From NCBI GenBank assembly GCA_903911805.1, contig CAIWET010000130.1, positions 1 to 7,794 of the forward strand: a stretch of 7,794 nucleotides of DNA, given 5' to 3'. Under the pieces are notes generated by a model that saw nothing but the letters and a program-made list of their open reading frames with translations, was not told the DNA's origin and did not search any database. The DNA comes from an uncultured Ignavibacteria bacterium. Lineage in GTDB: Bacteria; Bacteroidota; Ignavibacteria; Kapaibacteriales; UBA2268. This document shows positions 1 through 5,709 of the stretch, in pieces (positions within the stretch are counted from its first letter, which is position 1; every line of letters starts with the position of its first letter). Position numbers and translations under genes: made by a program.

Positions 1-1
1 A

Positions 2-874
2 AAAATCAAAAATAAGAAAATTTTACATTGGATAGCCATAATTGAATTATTTTTTGAAAGAATTGAGAAAAATCATATATTTATGATGTCAGCTGGAGTT
101 GCTTTTAATATTATTTTATATTTAATGCCATTGTTTTTAGTGGCTGTTTATATTGTTAACCTAATTTTTGATGTTGGCACATTAAGTAATTCAATTGAAA
201 ACATTGTTTTGAATTTTTTGCCACCAACACCTTCAAATATTGAAACACTCAAAGGAATAATCCACGAAGTAAATTTCATTATGGACCATAGTTCATTGGC
301 AGGATGGATTGGTATTATTACACTACTTTGGTTATCATCCACTTTGATTGGTTCATTCAGGGTTGCACTAAATAATATTTTCAATATTCATGCACCTCAT
401 ATATTCTTAGTTTATCGAATCAGAGATATTATTCTTACAATTATAATGGCATTTCTATTGCTATTTTCAACATATATTTTTCCAATAATTTCAGTATTTC
501 AAGATAAATTTACGAGTTATCTGCCACAATCTCTAACTTGGCTGTTTTCTACAACTATGTTAACAATTATAACATTATCAACATATTTTATCCTATTCTA
601 TTTAATGTTTAAATTTATCCCAACAAAAAAAGTAGCAAGGAATATAAGATTAGTTGCAACATTATTGAGTATGGTATTAGTTGAATTATCTCGAAATTTC
701 TTTGCTTGGTACATTAGCACAATTTCTTCCTATGGCAAGTTCTATGGGGCTTATGCGATATTAGCAATAGTTGCTTTATGGATATATTATTTGGTATTAG
801 TGATTTTATTCTCTGCTGAAATTGGAAAATTAGCCTACGATTTGAAGAGAATACATAAATATGCTGAAGAATAA
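2..874 (+). CDS. YihY/BrkB-family inner-membrane protein (5' end outside the window)
   Basis: The frame is open from base 2, so the ATG at 83 is probably internal: the 27 codons before it fit the short amphipathic start seen in this family before the first membrane helix. Visible protein is 290 residues, close to the usual full length, so little is missing. About six hydrophobic segments can be seen, at visible residues of roughly 33-56, 99-118, 142-167, 179-205, 214-235 and 245-275. The family hallmark near the C-terminus is clear: a Tyr-Gly-x-Phe-Tyr-Gly stretch, then a hydrophobic helix with Leu-Trp-Ile-Tyr-Tyr, then Ser-Ala-Glu-Ile-Gly. Early members were called ribonuclease BN or virulence factor BrkB. 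The RNase name came from misassignment and the molecular role is not settled. The phosphorylase gene follows on the same strand 106 bases downstream with its own ribosome site, and nothing suggests a shared function. Confidence 0.85.
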   Translation, partial: KIKNKKILHWIAIIELFFERIEKNHIFMMSAGVAFNIILYLMPLFLVAVYIVNLIFDVGTLSNSIENIVLNFLPPTPSNIETLKGIIHEVNFIMDHSSLAGWIGIITLLWLSSTLIGSFRVALNNIFNIHAPHIFLVYRIRDIILTIIMAFLLLFSTYIFPIISVFQDKFTSYLPQSLTWLFSTTMLTIITLSTYFILFYLMFKFIPTKKVARNIRLVATLLSMVLVELSRNFFAWYISTISSYGKFYGAYAILAIVALWIYYLVLVILFSAEIGKLAYDLKRIHKYAEE

Positions 875-933
875 ATCAATATTATTAGCAAATTATCTTT
901 TTTTGTTATGGTAACTGTTTTCTAAAAAATGAT

Positions 934-941
934 TATTTTTG
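934..941 (+). promoter_or_regulatory. Possible -7 element before the phosphorylase gene
   Basis: TATTTTTG matches the Bacteroidota -7 consensus TAnnTTTG and lies 39 bases before the ATG at 981. No good TTG -33 partner is seen at the expected distance: the nearest TTTG (902-905) is 28 bases away, which is too far. In DNA this T-rich a chance match is quite possible. Confidence 0.25.
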
Positions 942-971
942 TTTTACTGGAAAAGTACATTTAAAAAATAT

Positions 972-975
972 GGAG
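972..975 (+). promoter_or_regulatory. Ribosome binding site deciding the phosphorylase start
   Basis: GGAG lies five bases before the ATG at 981. It favours this ATG over an in-frame TTG at 939, which has no purine-rich site and would add 14 residues not expected in the family. Confidence 0.65.
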
Positions 976-980
976 AATTA

Positions 981-3533
981 ATGAAACCGATACATAGTTT
1001 TGTAGTAACAGCAAAATTACCGGAAAACCTGGAAGTATTAAAAGAACTAGCATATAATTATTGGTGGTGTTGGAATTCTGATGCTAAAGAATTATTTTTA
1101 AGAATAAATAGAAAACTTTGGACTGAAGTTGACCACAATCCTATTCAATTAATAAATAAATTGTCACAAAATCAACTAAAAGAATTATCCGAACAACAAG
1201 ATTTTACAAGCTTTTTAGAGCATATTCATAAAAAATTCCTTAATTATATGAATTCTAAAACTTGGTTTGAGAATAATCATAATGATAAAAAGACAATTGC
1301 TTATTTCTCTACAGAATATGGAATTAATGAAAGTTTCCCTAATTATTCAGGTGGACTTGGTGTTCTCTCCGGAGATCATTTAAAATCTTCATCTGACTTA
1401 GGTTTACCATTAATTGGTGTTGGATTGCTTTATCAACAAGGCTATTTCCGTCAAAAATTAACTCAACACGGTTGGCAAACTGAAATCTACAAATATAATG
1501 ATTTCAATACAATGCCTATTTTACTTCAAAGAGATGAAAATGGCGTTCCATTAACTGTAGACGTTGATATTTTAGGTACAAAAGTATATGCATATATCTG
1601 GAAATGCCAAATTGGTAGAGTTCCTCTATATTTATTAGACACAAACATCCCTCATAATAAAATCAAAGAATTTGAAGATTTAACTGACCAACTTTATGGT
1701 GGTGACAGAGAAACAAGAATTCAGCAGGAAATATTATTAGGTATTGGTGGTATGAAAGCTCTTAAATTATTAGGAATATCCCCAGAAGTAATTCATATTA
1801 ACGAAGGTCACGCTGCATTTGCTTTGATTGAAAGAACAATTCAGTATATGCAAAAATTCAATATCGATTTTCGTTCAGCCAAGCAAATCACCAAAAGTAC
1901 ATCTATATTTACAACTCATACTCCTGTTCCAGCAGGAAACGAAGTATTCAAACTTGATAGAATCAGAGAATATTTCAAGGATTATATCCATCAATTAGGG
2001 CTAAATATGGATCAATTCATTGAATTGGGACATATGGAACATTATAATCCAAATGAAGACTTCTCAATGACAGTTCTTGGACTTAAATTAACAACATTCC
2101 ATAATGGAGTATCTAAACTTCATGGATTAGTTGCACGCAAAATGTGGCAAAAAATTTGGAGAGTATTCCCTGAAGAGGAAGTGCCAATTTCAGCTGTAAC
2201 TAATGGTATACATACAATGACTTGGATTGCCCGTGAATTAGCAGATTTATTTGATGTTTATCTTTCACCAAGATGGCGTACAGAAACAGATAATCCTGAA
2301 GTTTGGTCAAAAGTTGATACAATTCCGAATGAAGAACTTTGGAGAGAAAAACAAAGAAGAAGAACAAGATTGATTTTGTTTGCTAGAGATTATCTCCAAG
2401 GCAAGCAAAAAGGATTTTCAACACCAGATCAAATTTCCAAAATAAACGAATATTTAGATCCTGATGCATTAACTATTGGATTTGCAAGAAGATTTGCGAC
2501 ATACAAAAGAGCATTACTTTTATTCAGAGATATGGATAGATTGAAAAGAATATTGCAAAATCCACAAAGACCAGTTCAGGTAATTATTGCTGGAAAGGCT
2601 CATCCACACGATACTCAAGGAAAAGAAGTAATTCAATCAATTATCCAAAGAGTAAGAGCTCACGGATTAGAAAAAAATGTAGTTTTCTTGGAAGATTACG
2701 ATATGGTTATAGCAAGATTTATGGTCAAAGGTTGCGACGTATGGCTTAATAATCCAATTCGTCCATTAGAAGCATCTGGAACCAGCGGAATGAAAGCAGC
2801 AATCAATGGAACTCTTAATTTCAGTATTTTAGACGGTTGGTGGGATGAATCTTACAATGGTTTAAATGGTTTTTCAATCGGCAAAGGCGAAGAAAGCAAT
2901 AATCTAGATGAATTAGAAATAATAGAATCGGGAGAGCTTTACGAAATGCTCGAAAAATCAGTTATTCCAATTTTCTATGATAGACAAACAATGAGCAAAT
3001 TACCTGAAAGATGGGTAAATATGATGAAACAAAGCATCAAAACAATTGCTCCTGAGTTCTCAACTCAGAGAATGATAAAAGATTATACAGAGAAATTCTA
3101 TATTCCTTGCATGAATCAATATAACAAATTAATTGAAAATAATGCACAAAAAGCAGTAGAATTCAATCATTGGGTTGACAAAATTAGAAGCAATTGGAAC
3201 AATCTCAAAGTGATTAAAACAGATATAATTGATAATGGTGCTCCACACGTTGGCAAACCAATAAAAGTACATTCTGTAATTAATCTTGGAGGATTAACTC
3301 CAAATGATGTAAATGTTCAGGTTTATTATGGAATATTAAATCATAAAGATGAGATTGAAAATCCATCAAGTCAAGACTTGAAGTTTTTACGATTCGATGG
3401 CAATGATGCAATTTACGAAGGTGAATATATTTGTATGGATAATGGAAGTCAAGGATTTAATATTAGAATTCTGCCTTCTCACGAATTATTATCCAATCCA
3501 ACACAATTATTCTTATGTAATTGGGCAGGATAA
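981..3533 (+). CDS. glgP: Alpha-glucan phosphorylase (GT35, DUF3417-containing GlgP type)
   Basis: Predicted to release glucose 1-phosphate from the non-reducing ends of glycogen or maltodextrin using phosphate and PLP, in the cytoplasm. The 850-residue protein starts with a DUF3417-like region (about residues 10-100, with Tyr-Asn-Tyr-Trp-Trp-Cys-Trp near 25-31). The phosphorylase core follows: Ser-Gly-Gly-Leu-Gly-Val-Leu-Ser-Gly-Asp at 123-132, His-Ile-Asn-Glu-Gly-His at 272-277, Thr-Thr-His-Thr-Pro at 311-315 and Thr-Asn-Gly-Ile-His at 407-411. Arg504 and Lys509 have the same spacing as the phosphate-contacting pair of muscle phosphorylase. The PLP signature EASGTSGMK ends at Lys605, the expected cofactor lysine; Ile608 replaces the usual Leu or Met in that signature. 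The length fits the 850-residue bacterial and archaeal type. No other glycogen gene is in the window, so glycogen versus maltodextrin cannot be decided. Confidence 0.95.
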   Translation: MKPIHSFVVTAKLPENLEVLKELAYNYWWCWNSDAKELFLRINRKLWTEVDHNPIQLINKLSQNQLKELSEQQDFTSFLEHIHKKFLNYMNSKTWFENNHNDKKTIAYFSTEYGINESFPNYSGGLGVLSGDHLKSSSDLGLPLIGVGLLYQQGYFRQKLTQHGWQTEIYKYNDFNTMPILLQRDENGVPLTVDVDILGTKVYAYIWKCQIGRVPLYLLDTNIPHNKIKEFEDLTDQLYGGDRETRIQQEILLGIGGMKALKLLGISPEVIHINEGHAAFALIERTIQYMQKFNIDFRSAKQITKSTSIFTTHTPVPAGNEVFKLDRIREYFKDYIHQLGLNMDQFIELGHMEHYNPNEDFSMTVLGLKLTTFHNGVSKLHGLVARKMWQKIWRVFPEEEVPISAVTNGIHTMTWIARELADLFDVYLSPRWRTETDNPEVWSKVDTIPNEELWREKQRRRTRLILFARDYLQGKQKGFSTPDQISKINEYLDPDALTIGFARRFATYKRALLLFRDMDRLKRILQNPQRPVQVIIAGKAHPHDTQGKEVIQSIIQRVRAHGLEKNVVFLEDYDMVIARFMVKGCDVWLNNPIRPLEASGTSGMKAAINGTLNFSILDGWWDESYNGLNGFSIGKGEESNNLDELEIIESGELYEMLEKSVIPIFYDRQTMSKLPERWVNMMKQSIKTIAPEFSTQRMIKDYTEKFYIPCMNQYNKLIENNAQKAVEFNHWVDKIRSNWNNLKVIKTDIIDNGAPHVGKPIKVHSVINLGGLTPNDVNVQVYYGILNHKDEIENPSSQDLKFLRFDGNDAIYEGEYICMDNGSQGFNIRILPSHELLSNPTQLFLCNWAG

Positions 3534-3540
3534 TATATTT

Positions 3541-3566
3541 TGTCATACCTGCGAAAGCAGGGAACT
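3541..3566 (+). repeat. Repeat F: short interspersed hairpin
   Basis: The centre is CCTGC, GAAA, GCAGG (3548-3561), a five-base stem with a GNRA-type loop, eight bases after the phosphorylase stop. From memory, GTCATNCCTGCGAAAGCAGG-like sequences are common intergenic repeats in many bacterial genomes. Only one copy is present here, so the repeat call rests on that recollection. There is no T-run after the stem, so it is a poor intrinsic terminator. Confidence 0.5.
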
Positions 3567-3591
3567 ACTAATGTGAAAGCGACCTAAACTT

Positions 3592-3635
3592 ACCCCACCC
3601 TAAATCCCTCCCCTTGAAGGGAGGGAATTGAAGAA
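3592..3635 (+). repeat. Repeat A, copy 1
   Basis: Begins ACCCCACCCTAAAT, then a perfect seven-base stem CCCTCCC (3606-3612) and GGGAGGG (3619-3625) around CTTGAA, then a TTGAAGAA tail. It differs from copy A2 at one of 44 positions. It is the first member of the A-C-D-B unit. Confidence 0.9.
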
Positions 3636-3650
3636 AGTGGAATTTATATC

Positions 3651-3680
3651 TTTGTAGAGACGCACTGATGTGCGTCTCAT
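3651..3680 (+). repeat. Repeat C, copy 1 (hairpin without T-run)
   Basis: TTTGTAGAGAC opening shared with the other C copies. The perfect nine-base stem is GAGACGCAC (3657-3665) and GTGCGTCTC (3670-3678) with a TGAT loop. The stem sequence differs completely from C2 and C3 beyond the GAGAC base, yet pairing is kept. It is followed by ATAATCAAT rather than a T-run, so it should not terminate transcription. Confidence 0.8.
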
Positions 3681-3690
3681 AATCAATACC

Positions 3691-3720
3691 GTCATTCTCC
3701 AACGAAGCGAAGAATCCCGA
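3691..3720 (+). repeat. Repeat D, copy 1
   Basis: A diverged copy of the GTCATTCTGAGCGAAGCGA-type repeat that I recall as widespread in intergenic DNA of Bacteroidota and some other phyla. Here it opens GTCATTCTCCAACGAAGCGA and ends AGAATCCCGA. A second, independently diverged copy lies on the - strand at 5578-5604, in the same position within the composite unit. Confidence 0.7.
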
Positions 3721-3723
3721 TAA

Positions 3724-3784
3724 TTTTTTCGTGAGGTCATGCCGCACTTGATGTGGCATTTACGTTTGAAAAAACGTCCTCGAC
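3724..3784 (+). repeat. Repeat B, copy 1 (structured)
   Basis: Three paired parts can be drawn. An outer GAGG (3733-3736) pairs with CCTC (3778-3781). A hairpin pairs ATGCCGCA (3739-3746) with TGTGGCAT (3752-3759), including one G-T wobble. A second hairpin pairs ACGTTT (3762-3767) with AAACGT (3772-3777) around GAAA. Together these would make a three-way junction if transcribed. Repeat A2 follows directly. Confidence 0.8.
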
Positions 3785-3785
3785 A

Positions 3786-3830
3786 AACCCCACCCTAAAT
3801 CCCTCCCCTTGAAGGGAGGGACTTGAAGAA
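3786..3830 (+). repeat. Repeat A, copy 2
   Basis: Near-identical to copy A1, with the seven-base stem at 3801-3807 and 3814-3820. Its first 33 bases (3786-3818) are perfectly repeated in inverted orientation at 5478-5510, on the other side of the exported-protein gene. Confidence 0.9.
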
Positions 3831-3840
3831 GAATTAAAAT

Positions 3841-3880
3841 TTTGTAGAGACAGGTCTGTGACCTGTCTTCTTTTTTTTTA
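3841..3880 (+). terminator. Repeat C, copy 2: hairpin plus T-run, intrinsic-terminator shape
   Basis: The perfect nine-base stem is AGACAGGTC (3848-3856) and GACCTGTCT (3860-3868) with a TGT loop, followed by TC and nine T. This is the form of a rho-independent terminator for + strand transcripts arriving from the phosphorylase gene, whose stop is about 310 bases upstream. That distance is long, so it may act as a backup stop or only look like one. It matches copy C3 at 34 of 36 positions. Confidence 0.6.
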
Positions 3881-3940
3881 TTTTTTCGTGAGGTCATGCC
3901 GCACTTCGGTGCGGCATCTACGTTAAAAAAACGTCCTCGA
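3881..3940 (+). repeat. Repeat B, copy 2 (structured)
   Basis: Same three-part pairing as copy B1: outer GAGG (3890-3893) with CCTC (3935-3938), a perfect nine-base hairpin ATGCCGCAC (3896-3904) and GTGCGGCAT (3909-3917) closed by a TTCG loop, and ACGTT with AACGT around five A. A UUCG loop closed by C-G is an unusually stable RNA tetraloop. Unlike B1, it follows C2 directly with no D copy between. Repeat A3 follows. Confidence 0.8.
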
Positions 3941-3943
3941 CTT

Positions 3944-3986
3944 ACCCCACCCTAAATCCCTCTCCAAAGAAGAGGGACTTGAAGAA
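3944..3986 (+). repeat. Repeat A, copy 3 (altered stem)
   Basis: Same ACCCCACCCTAAATCCCTC opening and ACTTGAAGAA tail as A1 and A2, but the right arm and loop read CAAAGAAGAGGGA. The stem has changed to CCCTCT with AGAGGG, so pairing is kept while sequence differs. Confidence 0.8.
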
Positions 3987-3998
3987 AAACAATAGTAG

Positions 3999-4035
3999 CT
4001 CAATCATCCCTGATTGAGTGAATGCGAAGCATTCA
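3999..4035 (+). repeat. Two back-to-back hairpins
   Basis: CTCAATCA (3999-4006) pairs with TGATTGAG (4011-4018) around TCCC, and immediately after it TGAATGC (4019-4025) pairs with GCATTCA (4029-4035) around GAA. Both stems are perfect. No T-run follows. They lie between the repeat block and the candidate promoter of the exported-protein gene. A repeat origin is likely given the setting, but no second copy is in the window. Confidence 0.55.
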
Positions 4036-4096
4036 ATTTATATCCCTAATTAAAAGCAATATATAATAAGATATACATTATCAAAAAAAATATATC

Positions 4097-4127
4097 TTGT
4101 TTTTATAATTTAATTTATTTAAGTTTG
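4097..4127 (+). promoter_or_regulatory. Bacteroidota-type promoter for the exported-protein gene
   Basis: TTG at 4097-4099, 20 bases, then TAAGTTTG at 4120-4127, an exact match to TAnnTTTG with normal spacing. Transcription would start near 4134, giving a leader of about 25 bases before the ATG at 4160. No Shine-Dalgarno site is visible, which is usual in this phylum. Confidence 0.5.
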
Positions 4128-4159
4128 AAAAGTTACAATTAATTGAATTGAATAACATT

Positions 4160-5404
4160 ATGAAAAAGTTTCTGCTTAATATCATAATTATTTTAATAGC
4201 AAGTGCAAGTCTCTTTTCTCAGGAATATGAAATTGCCTGGGAAAAGGATATTGGAGGCTCTTATGCCCAATTCTCTAAAGATGGAGAGTTTATTTATGTG
4301 GCTGGTGGAAATACTATCAGCAAATATCGTTCTTATGATGGTAATTTTGTTTCTACTTTTGATTATGGCTCAAATCAAGTTTTGACAATTACAAATAATT
4401 TCTATATTTCTCCATCTGGAAATTTTTTACTTACAATTGGAGCTTTAGGAAACCAAGATGGAAATTTATATATTTGGGATTTAAAAACTGAAAAAATTTA
4501 TAAAATCATTAATGATGTTAAAGACGCTGAGATGAGTGTAGATGACACAAAATTGTATTATGTACCTTTCACAAAATCTCAAAGGAGTTCAATAATGACT
4601 CTGAATTTAATGACAAATAAACTCACTTCAAAGGTATTCAATGACATTTTTTCACTATTAAAAATATCCCACAATTGGAGCAAATTAGCAACAGCAAGTC
4701 ATAGTAGTGAAACGGGTGGAAAATACTATCTAACTTTATGGGAGACAGAATCTTTCACAGAAATAAAGAGATTTGAATTGGAAGGGAATACAGCAATTAC
4801 AACATTTTTAGAAATAAAATTTTCTTGGGATGATAAATTTGTAAGCATTCTTAGATCGACACCGAATGAAGCTACAATATTTGATACAGAAAAATTAAAT
4901 TTAAATACAAAATCAAATTCATATAAAAATAATGATATAGCTTCTAATGGCTTTACTGGTAATAATAAAAATATTATATTTTATTATCCAAATTTCGATA
5001 TAAATGAATATAATTTACTAATTATTGATAGGAACAACTTTAATATTTTACAGAATATAAATTTAATTACTATTCCAATAACTACGAGTTCTAATAATTT
5101 AATATTTACTGGAAAAGCATTACTAAAGCCAAAAACAGTAGGAGTTTCATTACCGATAGCTCAAACCATTTCAATATCAAATAATAAAGATTTAATAATT
5201 ATTGATAATAAAACTGAGGTCAGTGAAAATGTAGACATTAAATTTTTTGATATGCAAGGGAAAGAATTGTTTAGAAATTCATTACTTATGAATTTTGGAA
5301 CAAACAAGTTCAATGTTCCGAAATCGATTTTGAACGGTTCATATATTATTCAAATTGTTTCTAAGAATATAAATATTTCTCAAAAAATATTAATTCAGAG
5401 GTAA
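4160..5404 (+). CDS. Exported beta-propeller-like protein with type IX secretion sorting domain
   Basis: Specific function not recognised. The 414-residue protein begins with a signal peptide (Met-Lys-Lys, hydrophobic core 4-18, likely cleavage near Ser20-Gln21), so it enters the Sec pathway. Residues about 25-245 hold repeated WD40/YVTN-like blades, visible as motifs such as YAQFSKDGEFIYV, FYISPSGNFLLTI, LYIWDLKT, LTLWETESFTEI and IKFSWDDKFVSI. Residues about 250-285 are Asn-rich and poorly conserved in appearance. The last 80 residues resemble a type A Por sorting domain, with FFDMQGKELF at 362-371, then LNGSYIIQIV and a terminal KILIQR. This predicts export across the outer membrane and surface attachment or release. 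ATG 4160 is chosen over the TTG at 4148 because the signal peptide starts there. It is a lone gene set between inverted repeat blocks. Confidence 0.8.
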   Translation: MKKFLLNIIIILIASASLFSQEYEIAWEKDIGGSYAQFSKDGEFIYVAGGNTISKYRSYDGNFVSTFDYGSNQVLTITNNFYISPSGNFLLTIGALGNQDGNLYIWDLKTEKIYKIINDVKDAEMSVDDTKLYYVPFTKSQRSSIMTLNLMTNKLTSKVFNDIFSLLKISHNWSKLATASHSSETGGKYYLTLWETESFTEIKRFELEGNTAITTFLEIKFSWDDKFVSILRSTPNEATIFDTEKLNLNTKSNSYKNNDIASNGFTGNNKNIIFYYPNFDINEYNLLIIDRNNFNILQNINLITIPITTSSNNLIFTGKALLKPKTVGVSLPIAQTISISNNKDLIIIDNKTEVSENVDIKFFDMQGKELFRNSLLMNFGTNKFNVPKSILNGSYIIQIVSKNINISQKILIQR

Positions 5405-5463
5405 GATATTAAGAAGATATTAATTTTTGAATATTATATCAACTTTGAGTTATTAAAAATCCC

Positions 5464-5510
5464 TTCTCTTTAAGTCTCTCCCTTCAAGGGGAGGGATTTA
5501 GGGTGGGGTT
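5464..5510 (-). repeat. Repeat A, copy 4 (inverted)
   Basis: Reverse complement of the A family. Read on the - strand, its first 33 bases (5510 down to 5478) are identical to 3786-3818. The right stem arm has a G to A change against A2, and the tail is slightly altered. Repeat B3 adjoins it, the same B-A junction as on the left. Confidence 0.9.
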
Positions 5511-5563
5511 AGTGGCGGACACTTGTTTCAAACGTAGATGCCGCATCAAGTGCGGCATGACAT
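5511..5563 (-). repeat. Repeat B, copy 3 (inverted)
   Basis: On the - strand it keeps the hairpin ATGCCGCA and TGCGGCAT (5538-5558) with a CTTGA loop, and the ACGTTTGAAA stretch. The outer GAGG and CCTC pairing of B1 and B2 is lost, and the second hairpin is weak. The hairpin stem is perfect where B1 has a wobble pair. Confidence 0.75.
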
Positions 5564-5577
5564 ACAAATTAATTAAA

Positions 5578-5604
5578 CCGATTCTTCGATTTGCTCATAA
5601 TGAC
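5578..5604 (-). repeat. Repeat D, copy 2 (inverted)
   Basis: On the - strand it begins GTCATTATGAGCAAATCGAA and ends GAATCGG, closer to the GTCATTCTGAGCGAAGCGA form at its start than copy D1 is. It sits between C3 and B3, matching the C1-D1-B1 order on the left. Confidence 0.65.
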
Positions 5605-5609
5605 TGCAT

Positions 5610-5645
5610 AAAAAAGAAGACAGGTCTTAGACCTGTCTCTACAAA
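5610..5645 (-). terminator. Repeat C, copy 3: likely terminator of the aminotransferase gene
   Basis: On the - strand a perfect nine-base stem AGACAGGTC and GACCTGTCT (5618-5638, loop TAA) is followed by TC and six T. It ends transcription in the right direction about 70 bases after the aminotransferase stop codon. It matches copy C2 at 34 of 36 positions, with both differences in the loop region. Confidence 0.65.
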
Positions 5646-5660
5646 TAAATAAATTCAACT

Positions 5661-5688
5661 TTCATTAAGTCCCTCTTGAGGGGATTGA
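5661..5688 (-). repeat. Repeat A, copy 5 (degenerate fragment)
   Basis: Read on the + strand it is TTCATTAAGTCCCTC then TTGAGGGGATT, which matches the tail and part of the hairpin of the inverted A family. The stem is shortened and the ACCCCACCC end is missing. Identity is modest, so the call is less certain than for A1-A4. Confidence 0.5.
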
Positions 5689-5709
5689 TCTGAGATGAAC
5701 TCTGTTTTT

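Larger units (their letters stand above)
3534..4147. other. Repeat-filled intergenic region between the phosphorylase and the exported-protein gene
   Basis: This stretch has no credible gene. It is a run of short GC-rich repeats, many able to form hairpins, in AT-rich surroundings. The order is F (3541-3566), A1, C1, D1, B1, A2, C2, B2, A3, a pair of hairpins (3999-4035), then an AT-rich stretch with the candidate promoter of the next gene. An open frame on the - strand (3568-3759) runs through these repeats and is not a gene. Each repeat is listed separately. Confidence 0.85.
5405..5709. other. Repeat-filled gap between convergent genes
   Basis: No gene is seen. After about 60 AT-rich bases with no clear terminator for the exported-protein gene, the gap carries one full composite unit on the - strand, reading A5, C3, D2, B3, A4 from right to left. 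Copy C3 is placed to stop the aminotransferase transcript. Confidence 0.85.

Noticed and set aside
148..384. Short open frames opposite or out of frame with real genes (148-384, 4203-4385, 6352-6573, 7146-7373)
   Set aside because: Each lies inside a clearly coding frame with family motifs, and none has recognisable protein features or a ribosome site.
939..980. N-terminal extension of the phosphorylase from a TTG at 939
   Set aside because: The ATG at 981 has a good GGAG site and gives the expected family start; the candidate -7 element also overlaps the TTG.
3568..3759. Open frame of 63 codons on the - strand in the repeat-rich gap
   Set aside because: It is made entirely of repeats A1, C1, D1 and B1 read backwards and has no ribosome site. 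The frame is a by-product of GC-rich repeats lacking stop codons.
3592..3986. CRISPR array
   Set aside because: The repeats are of several unlike families with irregular spacing and no unique spacers of constant length, and no cas gene is present.
4148..4159. TTG start four codons before the ATG of the exported-protein gene
   Set aside because: The signal peptide begins naturally at the ATG (Met-Lys-Lys-Phe), and the extra residues add nothing recognisable.
3534..5709. Composite transposon or insertion sequence around the exported-protein gene
   Set aside because: No transposase or recombinase is encoded, no target duplication could be identified, and the flanking blocks differ in copy number. 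A passive repeat origin is as likely.
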